From Collinsella sp. (GTDB lineage: Bacteria > Actinomycetota > Coriobacteriia > Coriobacteriales > Coriobacteriaceae): a stretch of 64,000 bases of DNA. The DNA is taken from contig JAGZSF010000001.1 in the NCBI GenBank assembly GCA_018381235.1, positions 62,001-126,000 of the forward strand, written 5' to 3'. Position 1 is the first letter of the stretch. Each line of letters begins with the position of its first letter. The notes under the pieces are model-generated. The model searched no databases, was not told where the DNA came from, and worked only from the letters and a program-made list of their open reading frames with translations. Both the position numbers and the translations under genes were made by a program. Positions 8,432 through 17,149 of this stretch are shown here, one piece after another.

Positions 8432-9793
8432 TTGTCTCGACTGAACAAAGGGGCCGCGGAGCAGCGTTTTCCATTGCCCGCCTTGCTCCAAAAGCTAGCC
8501 TGCGTCATGGCCGTGGCGCTCGCGCTGGTGTGCGCAGGGGCATATGCGCCCACGACCGCCCAGGCGCTTGAGACCGCAAAGATTACCGCCCGACCCAACA
8601 CTGGTTCGGGCAGCGCTGTGGTCGGCGGTACCGAGACGCGCATTACCTGGGAGGTCCAGGCCGATGCCGATGAGGAGCTGAGCGGTCTTTCGCTGACGTT
8701 TGTCGACGGCACGACGTTTGGTACCGATGACACGCGATTGACGATGCTCTCGGGCGAGGACCTCATGGATCGTACGCCCATGAAGCCCACGTGCAAGGCT
8801 GACGGCCAGACGCTCAAGATTGATTTTGGCGAGACGGCGCCTGCCGGCGGCTTTTTCCGTGTCGAGGTTTACGGCGTGACCTTCCCCGTCGAGGGCGGCG
8901 ATGAGGCCTTTAGCGGCACCTATACGCTCGCTGACGGGTCGACCAAGAAGATCTCCAAGATTCCGTCGGTGGAGATCAAGGGCGTGACGGCCTTCGATAA
9001 CTTCTTGGCCGATCTTAAGGAGCAGCCGTGGGTCGAGGCTTGGAACTCCAATATGTTCCTGCGTCTGTTCTTAAACCCGGTCATTTTGGTCCAGAGCCTG
9101 CCGATCGTCTTCAAGGGCTTCCTTATGTCGCTTTCGATCGTGCTTGTGGCGTTTCCGCTGGCAATTCCCTTTGGCTTTGCCTTGTCGCTCATGCGCATCT
9201 CCAAGTCGCGCATCCTGCGTTGCCTTGCCGGCATCTATGTGAATATCATCCGCGGTACGCCGGCGTTCCTGCAGATCTATATCGCGTTCTTCGGTCTGCC
9301 GTTGGCCGGCGTCAAGGTGGACGACTATGTCTTGGGCGTTATCGTCATGGCCATGAACTCGTCTGCGTACCTATGCGAGATCTTCCGTGCCGGTATTCAA
9401 TCGATCCCCAAGGGCCAAAACGAGGCTGCGCGTTCGCTGGGCATGAACGCGTTCCAGACGCTGCTCTATGTCATGATTCCGCAGACGTTCCGCAATGTTT
9501 TGCCTACGCTGACCAGCGAGTTTATCTTGCTTTACAAGGATACGTCGCTGCTTGCCGCCGTGGGTGTGGTCGAGATCGTCATGAACGCCCGTACCATCGT
9601 GGCCACGACGGGCTCCATTACACCGTACGTGGTTGCCGCCCTGTTCTATCTGGTCATCACCCTGCCGCTCGCTCGCTTGGTGAGCGGTCTTGAGGCGAGG
9701 CTTTTGGGCACGGCCGAGACCAAGAAGAAGCGTCCCGCCAAGAGCGCCGGACAGGTTGTCGCGACGCCCGCCGATCACATCGCCGGTCTGTAA
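8432..9793 (+). CDS. amino acid ABC permease with N-terminal extracytoplasmic domain
   Basis: A 453-residue protein with two parts. Residues ~20-40 form a signal/anchor helix; ~48-190 form an Ig- or jelly-roll-like extracytoplasmic domain rich in Gly, Thr and Asp with no recognised family; ~215-440 form a HisM/GlnP-type permease with several membrane helices and the ATPase-contact loop FRAGIQSIPKGQNEAARSLG. Plain permeases of this class are ~220-300 residues, so the N-terminal extension is notable. TTG 8432 is chosen because aggag lies five bases upstream; the longer frame has no RBS. The ATPase gene follows 12 bp later. Confidence 0.8.
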   Translation: MSRLNKGAAEQRFPLPALLQKLACVMAVALALVCAGAYAPTTAQALETAKITARPNTGSGSAVVGGTETRITWEVQADADEELSGLSLTFVDGTTFGTDDTRLTMLSGEDLMDRTPMKPTCKADGQTLKIDFGETAPAGGFFRVEVYGVTFPVEGGDEAFSGTYTLADGSTKKISKIPSVEIKGVTAFDNFLADLKEQPWVEAWNSNMFLRLFLNPVILVQSLPIVFKGFLMSLSIVLVAFPLAIPFGFALSLMRISKSRILRCLAGIYVNIIRGTPAFLQIYIAFFGLPLAGVKVDDYVLGVIVMAMNSSAYLCEIFRAGIQSIPKGQNEAARSLGMNAFQTLLYVMIPQTFRNVLPTLTSEFILLYKDTSLLAAVGVVEIVMNARTIVATTGSITPYVVAALFYLVITLPLARLVSGLEARLLGTAETKKKRPAKSAGQVVATPADHIAGL

Positions 9794-9805
9794 GGAGGTC
9801 CTATC

Positions 9806-10558
9806 ATGAGCGAAACCAATAACTCGAACGAGGTCGTCGTCAGCATCAAGAACCTCCAGAAAGCCTTTGGCGACAACGTGGTCCTGCGCGATATCGATCT
9901 GGATGTGCACAAGGGTGAGGTCGTTGTGGTCTTGGGCCCCTCGGGCTCGGGCAAGTCGACGATGCTTCGCTGCATCAATCGTCTGGAGCATCCCACGAGT
10001 GGCTCGATTATCGTTGAGGGCGTGGATGTGCGCGCCAAGGGTGTCGACCTCAACAAAGTGCGTACGCATCTGGGTATGGTGTTCCAGCAGTTCAATTTGT
10101 TCCCGCACCTGTCGGTCAAAAAGAACGTCATGCTTGCGCAACAAAAGGTGCTCAAGCGCAGCAAGGAAGAGGCCGAGAAGATCGCCGTCGAGGAGCTGAC
10201 CAAGGTCGGTCTTGCCGAGCGCATCGATTTTATGCCGAGTCAGCTTTCGGGCGGCCAGCAGCAGCGCGTTGCCATCGCCCGCGCCCTGTCGATGAACCCG
10301 CACGTCATGCTCTTTGACGAGGCCACCTCGGCGCTCGACCCTGAGCTCGTGCGCGACGTCCTGGGCGTCATGCGCGACCTGGCGCACGACGGTATGACCA
10401 TGATCGTCGCGACGCACGAGATGGGCTTTGCCCGCGATGTCGCCGACCGCGTCGTCTTTATGGACGGAGGCGTCATTGTGGAAGAGGGTACGCCGAGCGA
10501 GGTCTTCGACCATCCTAAGAGCGAGCGCACCAAGGCGTTCTTGGGCAATATCTCGTAG
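9806..10558 (+). CDS. polar amino acid ABC transporter ATPase (GlnQ-like)
   Basis: A 250-residue ATPase powering the amino acid importer encoded just upstream. Walker A GPSGSGKST, Q-loop VFQQFNLFPHLSV, signature LSGGQQQRVAIARAL, Walker B VMLFDEATSALDP and switch histidine VATHEMGFA are all present. The FQQFNLFPH and ATHEM motifs are typical of the glutamine/arginine/histidine subgroup. RBS aaggagg. A strong terminator follows, closing a three-gene operon. Confidence 0.92.
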   Translation: MSETNNSNEVVVSIKNLQKAFGDNVVLRDIDLDVHKGEVVVVLGPSGSGKSTMLRCINRLEHPTSGSIIVEGVDVRAKGVDLNKVRTHLGMVFQQFNLFPHLSVKKNVMLAQQKVLKRSKEEAEKIAVEELTKVGLAERIDFMPSQLSGGQQQRVAIARALSMNPHVMLFDEATSALDPELVRDVLGVMRDLAHDGMTMIVATHEMGFARDVADRVVFMDGGVIVEEGTPSEVFDHPKSERTKAFLGNIS

Positions 10559-10579
10559 CCGGTTGATGTAACTGCCGTT

Positions 10580-10623
10580 ACAAAAGAGCGGGGCTGGACT
10601 TGAATCCAGCCCCGCTCTTTTGT
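10580..10623. terminator. bidirectional terminator
   Basis: Perfect 19-base inverted repeat (10580-10598 and 10605-10623, loop cttgaa) with A and T flanks. It serves the ABC transporter operon and the convergent flavodoxin gene. Confidence 0.9.
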
Positions 10624-10673
10624 AGGGATGGGGATGCGCTTTGATGCAGGCTCTCTTGGAAGCCCTGGGTTCG

Positions 10674-11093
10674 TTACGCGAGCTCGGCTCCGAGGGCCTT
10701 GCAAGCGGTCTCGCCCTCGTCGTCGGGCGCGTCGTAGCAGATGGTGGAGTCCACGACGTTGACGCCGGCCTCGTCGGCGTCGGCCTTCCAGTTGTCCATC
10801 CACTCGCCCTCGGCCCACGAATAGGAGCCAAAGAGGACGATCTTCTTGTCGCCGAGAGCCTCCTTGACCTCGTCCCACATCGGCTGGAACTCATCGTACT
10901 CGAGTTCCTCGGAGCCCATGGCTGGGCAGCCGAAGGCGAAGGCATCATATTCGGTGGCCTTGTCGGCAGAGAAGTCGGCGCAGGAGATGACCTCTGCCTC
11001 GGCGCCGGCATCGGTTGCACCTTCGGCAACGAAGTTTGCCATGGCCTCGGTGTTGCCCGTGCCGCTCCAGTAGACGACGGCGATCTTGCTCAT
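10674..11093 (-). CDS. flavodoxin
   Basis: A 139-residue short-chain flavodoxin, a soluble FMN-binding electron carrier of low potential. The FMN phosphate loop WSGTGNTEAMA, the ring-binding GCPAMGSEELEYDEF and the YSWAEGEW strand are diagnostic. It lies 46 bp downstream of a DUF3793 gene on the same strand. RBS aaagga precedes ATG. Its partner enzymes are not evident in the window. Confidence 0.92.
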   Translation of the reverse strand: MSKIAVVYWSGTGNTEAMANFVAEGATDAGAEAEVISCADFSADKATEYDAFAFGCPAMGSEELEYDEFQPMWDEVKEALGDKKIVLFGSYSWAEGEWMDNWKADADEAGVNVVDSTICYDAPDDEGETACKALGAELA

Positions 11094-11139
11094 GTTGAGT
11101 CCTTTCAGTTGTGCGGCAGGTTGCCGCGGCTTCTATGTT

Positions 11140-11844
11140 CTATCGGGTTGCCTGGGCAAGTTGCGCCAAGCTGCAGCCCTGCTGATAGACAAAGGTGAGG
11201 TATTGAGTGCAAGCGCGGTAGGCGTCAAACATCGCAAGCGCTTGCTCGACATTCGTGTAGACCTTCCAAGCTCCAAAGACCTTGTAGTTCTCGCCGCGCT
11301 GGACGATAAACTCGTGCACGTCGTCGTAGGGATATCCGAGGAAGTAGCCTATTTCGTGCGGAAACTCGCAGGTACAGTCGTTGCTGCAGCTAGCTTGCTG
11401 GGGTAGTGCGCATCGAGTCTGGCTACAGGCGCATTCCGCGACGTTATTGCTCGCGAGCGTGATGCGTGATGCCAAATGCACAAGGCATGTCGAAAGGTCT
11501 CTTGTGTCGTAGCCTTCCGAGGCGAGCGCCGTTTGGGCGCGAGGGTCTGCGAAATAGGTGGTGAGGCTTTTGGCTCGGTACATATACACGAGCGCTCCGC
11601 AGGGCCGCCAGACCAAAACACTCAGGTGGATACCGAACGGGTCAAGCTCGCGATTGCACTGGGCGATAACGTTGAGCAGGCGTGCTCGGCGTTCTGCGAT
11701 GGTTTCGGTTGCGGTCGAGCCGTCCCCGTGGGCATAGGTGCCTGGATAGGTAAAGAGCGATGCCGGCTTGATGGCCGCGAGCGTGGGAGAGCAGTTGCGC
11801 ACGACTGTTGCCTGAAACGTTGGGATGTCTATGGTTCGAGTCAC
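11140..11844 (-). CDS. DUF3793 family protein
   Basis: A 234-residue protein of an uncharacterised family that includes the signature CEFPHEIGYFLGYPYDDV. In this copy the signature is preceded by a cysteine-rich insertion (ECACSQTRC, then CSNDCTC) that could bind a metal or Fe-S cluster. GTG start five bases after aaggag. Just before the flavodoxin gene and probably co-transcribed with it, which suggests a redox or iron-related role, but function is unknown. Confidence 0.7.
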   Translation of the reverse strand: MTRTIDIPTFQATVVRNCSPTLAAIKPASLFTYPGTYAHGDGSTATETIAERRARLLNVIAQCNRELDPFGIHLSVLVWRPCGALVYMYRAKSLTTYFADPRAQTALASEGYDTRDLSTCLVHLASRITLASNNVAECACSQTRCALPQQASCSNDCTCEFPHEIGYFLGYPYDDVHEFIVQRGENYKVFGAWKVYTNVEQALAMFDAYRACTQYLTFVYQQGCSLAQLAQATR

Positions 11845-11882
11845 GGCGCTCCTTACGGATCTAAACTATTAACCTAGGAAAA

Positions 11883-11910
11883 CTTATACACGAAAGTAAG
11901 CCATGGTCAA
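11883..11910 (-). promoter_or_regulatory. promoter of the DUF3793-flavodoxin operon
   Basis: Minus-strand TTGACC (11910-11905), 16-base spacer, TATAAG (11888-11883), about 40 bases before the GTG start at 11844. Confidence 0.6.
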
Positions 11911-11972
11911 CAAAAAAGTTCGAAGCGGGAAACTAATTGACCGAACGGACATGAATTTGGGTTAAGATGGGG

Positions 11973-11989
11973 ACACCCCATGGGGGTAT
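11973..11989 (+). promoter_or_regulatory. candidate CsoR-type copper operator
   Basis: GC-centred imperfect palindrome acaccccatgggggtat, like known CsoR sites (TACCCC...GGGGTA), 30 bp before the heavy-metal-binding protein gene. No csoR gene is in the window, so this is inference from site shape and neighbour. Confidence 0.4.
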
Positions 11990-12018
11990 CTAGATAGTGC
12001 TACTTGAAAGGGGAACGC

Positions 12019-12402
12019 ATGAGTGACTTGCTCAACCCTGCGAATCTCATCGTGCTGGCCGTCATTGCCGTCGGCATGTTTTTTGGACTGCGTCGCATTG
12101 CCGCTTCGACACACGGGAAGAGTTGCTGCAGCGATGGCGCGAGCGGTAAGAAGGCCAAAAAGGTTGTTGTGGTGGATACCGATGCATCGCACTATCCCTA
12201 TAGCGATGAGCTGCTCATCGGCGGCATGAGCTGTGATGGCTGCGCTCAGAACGTAGCCAATGCCCTCAATGCGCTGAATGGTGTGTGGGCAACGGTGACG
12301 TACACGGACCACACGGCACGTGTGCGCTCTAAGCAGCCGGTTGATCGTGGTGTCCTCGAGACGGCCGTGAAAGACGCGGGCTACTACGTCATGACGCTGT
12401 AA
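12019..12402 (+). CDS. membrane-anchored heavy-metal-associated (HMA) domain protein
   Basis: A 127-residue protein with one N-terminal membrane helix (residues ~9-25), a lysine-rich linker carrying an adjacent Cys pair (36-37), and a C-terminal ferredoxin-like HMA domain with the metal motif GMSCDGCAQN (Cys72 and Cys75). Such domains pass Cu(I) or Zn(II). Here the chaperone is tethered rather than soluble. ATG 12019 follows aaagggg. A CsoR-like palindrome lies upstream. No copper ATPase is adjacent, so its partner must be elsewhere. Confidence 0.8.
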   Translation: MSDLLNPANLIVLAVIAVGMFFGLRRIAASTHGKSCCSDGASGKKAKKVVVVDTDASHYPYSDELLIGGMSCDGCAQNVANALNALNGVWATVTYTDHTARVRSKQPVDRGVLETAVKDAGYYVMTL

Positions 12403-12428
12403 GCGCCGCCCTGGATGCGCTTCCTTGG

Positions 12429-12866
12429 CTAGGTTCGTCCGCGCAGTTCGATGTCTTGGATGTCGTCGAAGTCGATGGCGATGTCTCGGAGCTTGAGGAG
12501 CTTGAAGGCGGGAAGCACCTCATCAAGGATGCCCGTGCGAGCTCGATAGCCGTACGTATCGTAATAGGTGACACGAACCAAGTCGCCACGTTTGAGACCC
12601 TCGAGCTTTTTAGAAAGCACGAGGGCTTTTTCTTCCGTGAGCTCACGTTTTGGCTCGACGGTGATTTCTTGCTTGCGCACGAGTTCGTAGTATCCCGTGA
12701 GGGCGGCAAAGGGCATAAACTGTGCGGCGCGGTTGGCGCGCACGGCACCGTTGGCTGTGAGGTTGGGGTCGGCGGCGCGGCGTCTGCCCTCGGGGTCCGC
12801 CAGGCGCTCGAAGGCGGTCGGCGGGCGCACGGGCTGTTGTTTGGGTTTAGGCACGGTGTCCTCCAA
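12429..12866 (-). CDS. YolD-like protein
   Basis: A 145-residue YolD-like protein. The core RAAQFMPFAALTGYYELVRKQE is typical of the family, which is nearly always paired with a Y-family polymerase and has been proposed as its UmuD-like partner. A C-terminal half of short beta strands (GDLVRVTYYDTYGYR) follows. It overlaps the end of the polymerase gene upstream by 20 bp, implying translational coupling. Start ATG 12866 lies inside the overlap with an RBS-like ggagg. Confidence 0.8.
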   Translation of the reverse strand: MEDTVPKPKQQPVRPPTAFERLADPEGRRRAADPNLTANGAVRANRAAQFMPFAALTGYYELVRKQEITVEPKRELTEEKALVLSKKLEGLKRGDLVRVTYYDTYGYRARTGILDEVLPAFKLLKLRDIAIDFDDIQDIELRGRT

Positions 12867-14352
12867 CTTGGTCGTTGCGTTCGCGCGCGGTGGCGCCGGC
12901 GGTAAAGCTTAATCCCTTGACGAGCGCGTTCTTGCCGTACTTGCCTTTCACAGCCAGGACGGCGCGCGCCAGGTCGCGCTCGCGCTCATCGGCCTCGACA
13001 TCGCTAAACAGATCGATGGTGGCAAATTCCTCGGGCATGAGGTTGCCAAAGCCCAGGTTGATTCGCTTGACCGGTCGTTTAGGGTCGACCGTTTGCGCCC
13101 AAAGGTCATCGAAATAGCCCATGATCTTCTTAAACGAATTGGTGCGCTCGGGCAGCTTGCGCGAGGCGTTGGAGTGCGCAAAGAGCGCGGCATAGCCACC
13201 ACGCGGTTTGCCGCCATGCTCTCCCGCAAAGATGCCATCGATTGCCTGCGCTTCGCGCACCAGGCGACGCCTTTCGTCATCGCACTGGACGGGCTTGGGC
13301 GCACGGGGTGCGAGCTCGGGGCCGGCGGTTGCGGTGGGTTCGATGCTCGACGTACTCGAGCGCAGGTGTCCGCATCCGTCCACATATTGTGCAGTACCGC
13401 TGGCATCAAGCCTGCGGATGTCGGCGCGCTCGCTCGCGTAGCCCACAAAGAGCGAGATGCTGTCGCAGACCACGTGCTTATCGACCAAGTTCAGCACGGC
13501 ACTGTCGACCATCTCGCGCAAGACGGTGTAGGCCTGCTCGTAGGCATAGCCCTTCGAGAGCACCTGTCCTGTAGTGGTCGAAGTTGCTTGTGGGCGATAG
13601 GCTTGGATATCGGCGATGGTTGTCGGCTCGCGCCCAAAGGCGTGGTCGATGAGATATTCGGCATTGACGCCGAGCTCGTCGTAGAGCAGGTTCTCGTCGA
13701 GTGCGGCGACACCCATCAGGTCGTAGACGCCATACTTTTCGAGTCGTGCTGCCACGCCGGGGCCGATGCCCCAGATATCGGTGATGGGACGATGGGGCCA
13801 GATCTCTTTGCGAAAGGTCTCGTCGTCGAGTATGCCGATGCGGCTGGGTACGTGCTTGGCGGTGATATCGAGCGCTACCTTGGCCTGGAATAGGTTGGGG
13901 CCGATGCCGACCGTCGCCGTGATGCCGGTGCGCGCGAGGACCTCATCGCGCAACATGCAGGCAAAGCCTTTGGCATTGGTATGGTAGAGGTCTAGATAGG
14001 GCGTCACGTCGATAAAGCATTCGTCGATTGAATAGACGTGAATGTCTTGCGGGCTCACGTATTCCAGATAGATGCCGTAGATTTGCGCCGACACTTCCAT
14101 GTAGTGCTGCATGCGCGGTACGGCTTTGATGTAGTCGATGCCGTCGGGAATCTCAAACAGACGGCAGCGATTGTGAATCCCTAAGTCCTTCATGGCCTGT
14201 GTGATGGCGAGGCAGATGGTCGTGCGCCCGCGCGATTCGTCGGCAACGACCAGGTTGGTGGTGAGCGGGTTGAGCCCGCGGTCGACGCACTCGACGCTGG
14301 CATAAAACGTCTTGAGGTCGATGCAGATATAGGTGTGACGCTCGTGCCCCAC
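12847..14352 (-). CDS. Y-family DNA polymerase (UmuC/DinB-like)
   Basis: A 501-residue translesion polymerase. Palm motifs are CIDLKTFYASVECVDRGL (first metal Asp) and VYSIDECFIDVT (second Asp and Glu); a helix-hairpin-helix ITDIWGIGPGVAARLEKYG follows and the little-finger region is in the C-terminal half, with a Pro/Ala/Thr-rich insert near residue 350. Start GTG 14352 has gggagg four bases upstream; starting at the upstream ATG would place a LexA-like box inside the gene. Overlaps the yolD-like gene. Probably DNA-damage induced. Confidence 0.85.
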   Translation of the reverse strand: MGHERHTYICIDLKTFYASVECVDRGLNPLTTNLVVADESRGRTTICLAITQAMKDLGIHNRCRLFEIPDGIDYIKAVPRMQHYMEVSAQIYGIYLEYVSPQDIHVYSIDECFIDVTPYLDLYHTNAKGFACMLRDEVLARTGITATVGIGPNLFQAKVALDITAKHVPSRIGILDDETFRKEIWPHRPITDIWGIGPGVAARLEKYGVYDLMGVAALDENLLYDELGVNAEYLIDHAFGREPTTIADIQAYRPQATSTTTGQVLSKGYAYEQAYTVLREMVDSAVLNLVDKHVVCDSISLFVGYASERADIRRLDASGTAQYVDGCGHLRSSTSSIEPTATAGPELAPRAPKPVQCDDERRRLVREAQAIDGIFAGEHGGKPRGGYAALFAHSNASRKLPERTNSFKKIMGYFDDLWAQTVDPKRPVKRINLGFGNLMPEEFATIDLFSDVEADERERDLARAVLAVKGKYGKNALVKGLSFTAGATARERNDQVGGHRA

Positions 14353-14380
14353 GCGTCCTCCCATCAAACACATGTTCTTA

Positions 14381-14396
14381 TCGAATATCTGTTCGA
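14381..14396 (-). promoter_or_regulatory. LexA (SOS) box
   Basis: TCGAATATCTGTTCGA, one base off the actinobacterial SOS consensus TCGAAC(N4)GTTCGA, and extended by an extra matching T/A pair on each side. It is 29-44 bases before the GTG start of the Y-family polymerase. Confidence 0.75.
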
Positions 14397-14425
14397 TAAT
14401 ACCCGCTCGTCCGGACATCGTCAAA

Positions 14426-14460
14426 ACCTGTCAAAAAGGGACTGGTTTGTTTTGGTAGGT
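14426..14460. repeat. inverted repeat family 2, copy a
   Basis: 35-bp element with arms acctgtcaaaa and ttttggtaggt around agggactggtttg. Matches the copy at 60780-60814 in 32 of 35 bases. Together with 15125-15188 it brackets the broken alcohol dehydrogenase gene. Confidence 0.75.
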
Positions 14461-14588
14461 ATGGTCGTGCGGTTGGATCGGGTTTTTAACGCAGCTCTAA
14501 AGAGTGCGAAACAGCTCGGAAAACCTTGCTTCGTAGCATGAGCCTAACGATTGATACCGCCTATGCGCACGGAAGGGTTGTGGGAAAG

Positions 14589-15114
14589 ATGGTCAATTAC
14601 GGGTTTGGTATGCCGACGCGCCTTGTTGTGGATGGAGGCGTGGCTCGCTGGTGCGGACGATTGGTCGCTCACTACGGTGGCACTAAGGCGCTGGTCGTGT
14701 TGGGCGGTGACAAGCATACGCGCGATGAGCTTGTCTCGGCGGCACTTGGCTCGCTTGATCGAGCCCTACTCGAGCGCGTACTTTTCCGCTGCGGCTCGGT
14801 TGGGGGGCGACGGGGGAGACGAACTGATCGACGAAGCCGTGGCCCTGGCGACCGACGAAGGCGTGGACTTTGTCCTGGCGATTGGCGATGCCGATACTGC
14901 TGGCTTTGCGCGCGAGCTCGCGCGTCGCATGGCGGCGCTCGATGCCGGCGAAGACGGTTTTGTCCCTTATGGATGCATTCTCTCGGAGGGCAAGGCGCCT
15001 GCTGTCGTGGGCACCGGTGAGGTTCCCGTTTTTGCCATTATCGCGCCCGAACTGCTGGAGGGCATCGGGTCTCCTCTGCGTGAGTTGCTCGGTAGCATCT
15101 GCGCCGCGGCCTAA
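14589..15114 (+). pseudogene. frameshifted, truncated iron-containing alcohol dehydrogenase-like gene
   Basis: The first frame (from ATG 14589) gives MVNYGFGMPTRLVVDGG and then KALVVLGGDKHTRDEL, the start pattern of iron-containing alcohol dehydrogenases. Near 14800, at a G-rich run, similarity passes to another frame that continues GGDGGDELIDEAVALATDEG to a stop at 15114. About 175 codons remain against ~390 for the family, and the metal-binding histidines are missing, so the gene is both shifted and truncated. A sequencing error in the G run could explain the shift, not the short length. Confidence 0.6.
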
Positions 15115-15124
15115 TATTTGCCAT

Positions 15125-15188
15125 AAAAGGACGGGTTATTTTTGGTTGGTAAAGCGTTTGACCTGCCAAAATAAGCCTGTCCCTTTTT
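15125..15188. repeat. inverted repeat family 2, copy b (head-to-head pair)
   Basis: Two copies in opposite orientation around a 10-base loop: 15125-15150 (degenerate, plus) and 15161-15188 (minus). The minus copy matches 60786-60813 in 26 of 28 bases. It lies right after the broken alcohol dehydrogenase. Confidence 0.75.
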
Positions 15189-15313
15189 AACCGGTTGCCG
15201 TTTGGGGGCCGATTGGCAACGCTCGCTGATTGTAGTCTTGACCTGCGCTAGAATAGTGGCATCTGAATGTCCGGGCGCATGGAGGCGTGCGCCCGTATGC
15301 TGAGGAGGACTCT

Positions 15314-17008
15314 ATGGCAACTGTTGCCGCACCTATCGATGCTACGTCGACTGCCGCTTGGAAGGCGCTCGAGGCTCATCAGGAGAAGCTCGAGGCCGAA
15401 GGTATCGACCTCAAGGCCTGGTTCGCTGCTGACGCCGACCGCGTGAACAAGCTGAGCTTTGACGCCGGTGACCTGCACTTCGATCTGTCGAAGAACCTGG
15501 TGACCGATGAGACCGTCAAGCTGCTGTGCGATCTTGCCCGCGAGGTGAAGCTCGAGGAGCGCCGCGACGCCATGTTCTCCGGCGAGCACATCAACACCAC
15601 CGAGGACCGCGCCGTCCTGCACACCGCGCTGCGCCGCCCGGCAAGCGAGAAGGGCCAGCTCATCGTCGACGGCCAGGACGTCGTCGCCGACGTGCACGAG
15701 GTCCTCGATCGCATGTATGCCTTCGCCGAGCGCGTGCGCTCCGGTGAGTGGAAGGGCGTTACCGGCAAGAAGATCGAGCACCTGGTGTCCATCGGCATCG
15801 GCGGCTCCGATCTGGGCCCGGTCATGGCCTACGAGGCTCTGCGTCCCTACGCCGACGCCGGTATCGACTGCCGCTACATCTCCAACATCGACCCCAACGA
15901 TCAGGCAGAGAAGCTCAAGGGCCTGGATCCCGAGACTACGCTCGTGATCATCGTCTCCAAGACCTTCACCACGCTCGAGACCCTCACCAACGCTCGCGAG
16001 GTCAAGACCTGGATGCTCGAGCGGCTCAAGGCTCAGGGCGCCATCGACGGCTCCGATGAGCAGAACGCCGAGGCCGTGGCAAAGCACTTCGTCGCCGTCT
16101 CCACCGCACTCGAGAAGGTCGAGGCCTTCGGTATCGACCCCGCCAACGCCTTCGGTTTCTGGAACTGGGTCGGCGGCCGCTATTCCGTTGACTCCGCCGT
16201 GGGCCTGTCGCTGATCGTCGTGCTCGGCCCCGAGCGCTTCCAGCAGTTCCTCGAGGGCTTCCACGCCATCGACGAGTACTTCTGCAACACCCCGCTCGAG
16301 AACAACGCCGTCGCGCTGATGGGCCTGCTCAATGTCTGGTACGTCAACTTCTTCGGTTCCAAGAGCCACGCCGTGCTGCCGTACTGCCAGTACCTGCACC
16401 GCTTCCCGGCCTACCTGCAGCAGCTCACCATGGAGTCCAACGGCAAGCATGTCCGCTGGGACGGCAGCGCCGTGACCTCCGACACCGGTGAGATCTTCTG
16501 GGGCGAGCCCGGCACCAACGGCCAGCATGCCTTCTATCAGCTGCTGCACCAGGGCACTGTGGTGGTTCCGGCTGACTTCATCGCCTTCGCCAATACCGCC
16601 AACCCTGCGACCGACAGCGGCCAGGATGTCCACGAGCTGTTCCTGGGCAACTTCCTGGCCCAGACCAAGGCGCTCGCCTTTGGTAAGACGGCCGATGAGG
16701 TTCGTGCCGAGGGCACGCCCGAGCAGATCGTCCCGGCCCGCTGCTTTGAGGGTAACCGTCCGACGACCTCGATCTTTGGCGACACGCTGACCCCGTTCGC
16801 ACTCGGCGAGCTCATCGCACTGTACGAGCACATCACGTTTGTCGAGGGCACGGTCTGGGGCATCGACTCCTACGACCAGTGGGGCGTCGAGCTGGGCAAG
16901 CAGCTTGCCAAGCAGATCACCCCTGCCTTCCACGACGATGCCGCCAAGGCCGAGCAGGACGCTTCGACCCAGGCGCTCATCGAGTTCTATCGCGCGCATC
17001 GCAAGTAG
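15314..17008 (+). CDS. pgi: glucose-6-phosphate isomerase
   Basis: A 564-residue enzyme that interconverts glucose 6-phosphate and fructose 6-phosphate in glycolysis. SIGIGGSDLGPVMAYEAL forms the phosphate-binding loop; SKTFTTLETLTNA, GRYSVDSAVGLS and the C-terminal SYDQWGVELGK signature are present. Length matches the long (~550) form. ATG 15314 follows gaggagg. The next gene is convergent and a terminator lies between. Codon use is strongly biased to GC-ending codons, consistent with high expression. Confidence 0.95.
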   Translation: MATVAAPIDATSTAAWKALEAHQEKLEAEGIDLKAWFAADADRVNKLSFDAGDLHFDLSKNLVTDETVKLLCDLAREVKLEERRDAMFSGEHINTTEDRAVLHTALRRPASEKGQLIVDGQDVVADVHEVLDRMYAFAERVRSGEWKGVTGKKIEHLVSIGIGGSDLGPVMAYEALRPYADAGIDCRYISNIDPNDQAEKLKGLDPETTLVIIVSKTFTTLETLTNAREVKTWMLERLKAQGAIDGSDEQNAEAVAKHFVAVSTALEKVEAFGIDPANAFGFWNWVGGRYSVDSAVGLSLIVVLGPERFQQFLEGFHAIDEYFCNTPLENNAVALMGLLNVWYVNFFGSKSHAVLPYCQYLHRFPAYLQQLTMESNGKHVRWDGSAVTSDTGEIFWGEPGTNGQHAFYQLLHQGTVVVPADFIAFANTANPATDSGQDVHELFLGNFLAQTKALAFGKTADEVRAEGTPEQIVPARCFEGNRPTTSIFGDTLTPFALGELIALYEHITFVEGTVWGIDSYDQWGVELGKQLAKQITPAFHDDAAKAEQDASTQALIEFYRAHRK

Positions 17009-17041
17009 TCGCTGCTGTTAACGCATCGCGCCTTATAGTCA

Positions 17042-17074
17042 GGGGCCCGTATCCTATCGGATGCGGGCCCCTTT
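17042..17074. terminator. terminator after pgi
   Basis: Thirteen-base stem (17042-17054 with 17059-17071, one mismatch) and loop tatc, followed by tttgcttt. Lies between pgi and the convergent TraG-like gene. Confidence 0.85.
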
Positions 17075-17149
17075 GCTTTGCCGTAGTCCCGGGGCGCACG
17101 GCCTTTGTGGAACATCGCTGGGGCGCCGCGCGCCGCGAGAACCCTGCGC

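Noticed and set aside
9371..11029. 552-codon open frame on the minus strand across the ABC ATPase and flavodoxin genes
   Set aside because: Opposite or out of frame to real genes and crosses a strong terminator.
15226..15254. pgi promoter with TAGAAT -10
   Set aside because: No acceptable -35 at 16-18 bases; TTGACC is too close to the -10.
15248..16999. 583-codon open frame antisense to pgi
   Set aside because: Shadow of GC-rich codon bias in pgi; low-complexity Gly/Val/Asp composition, no RBS or motif.
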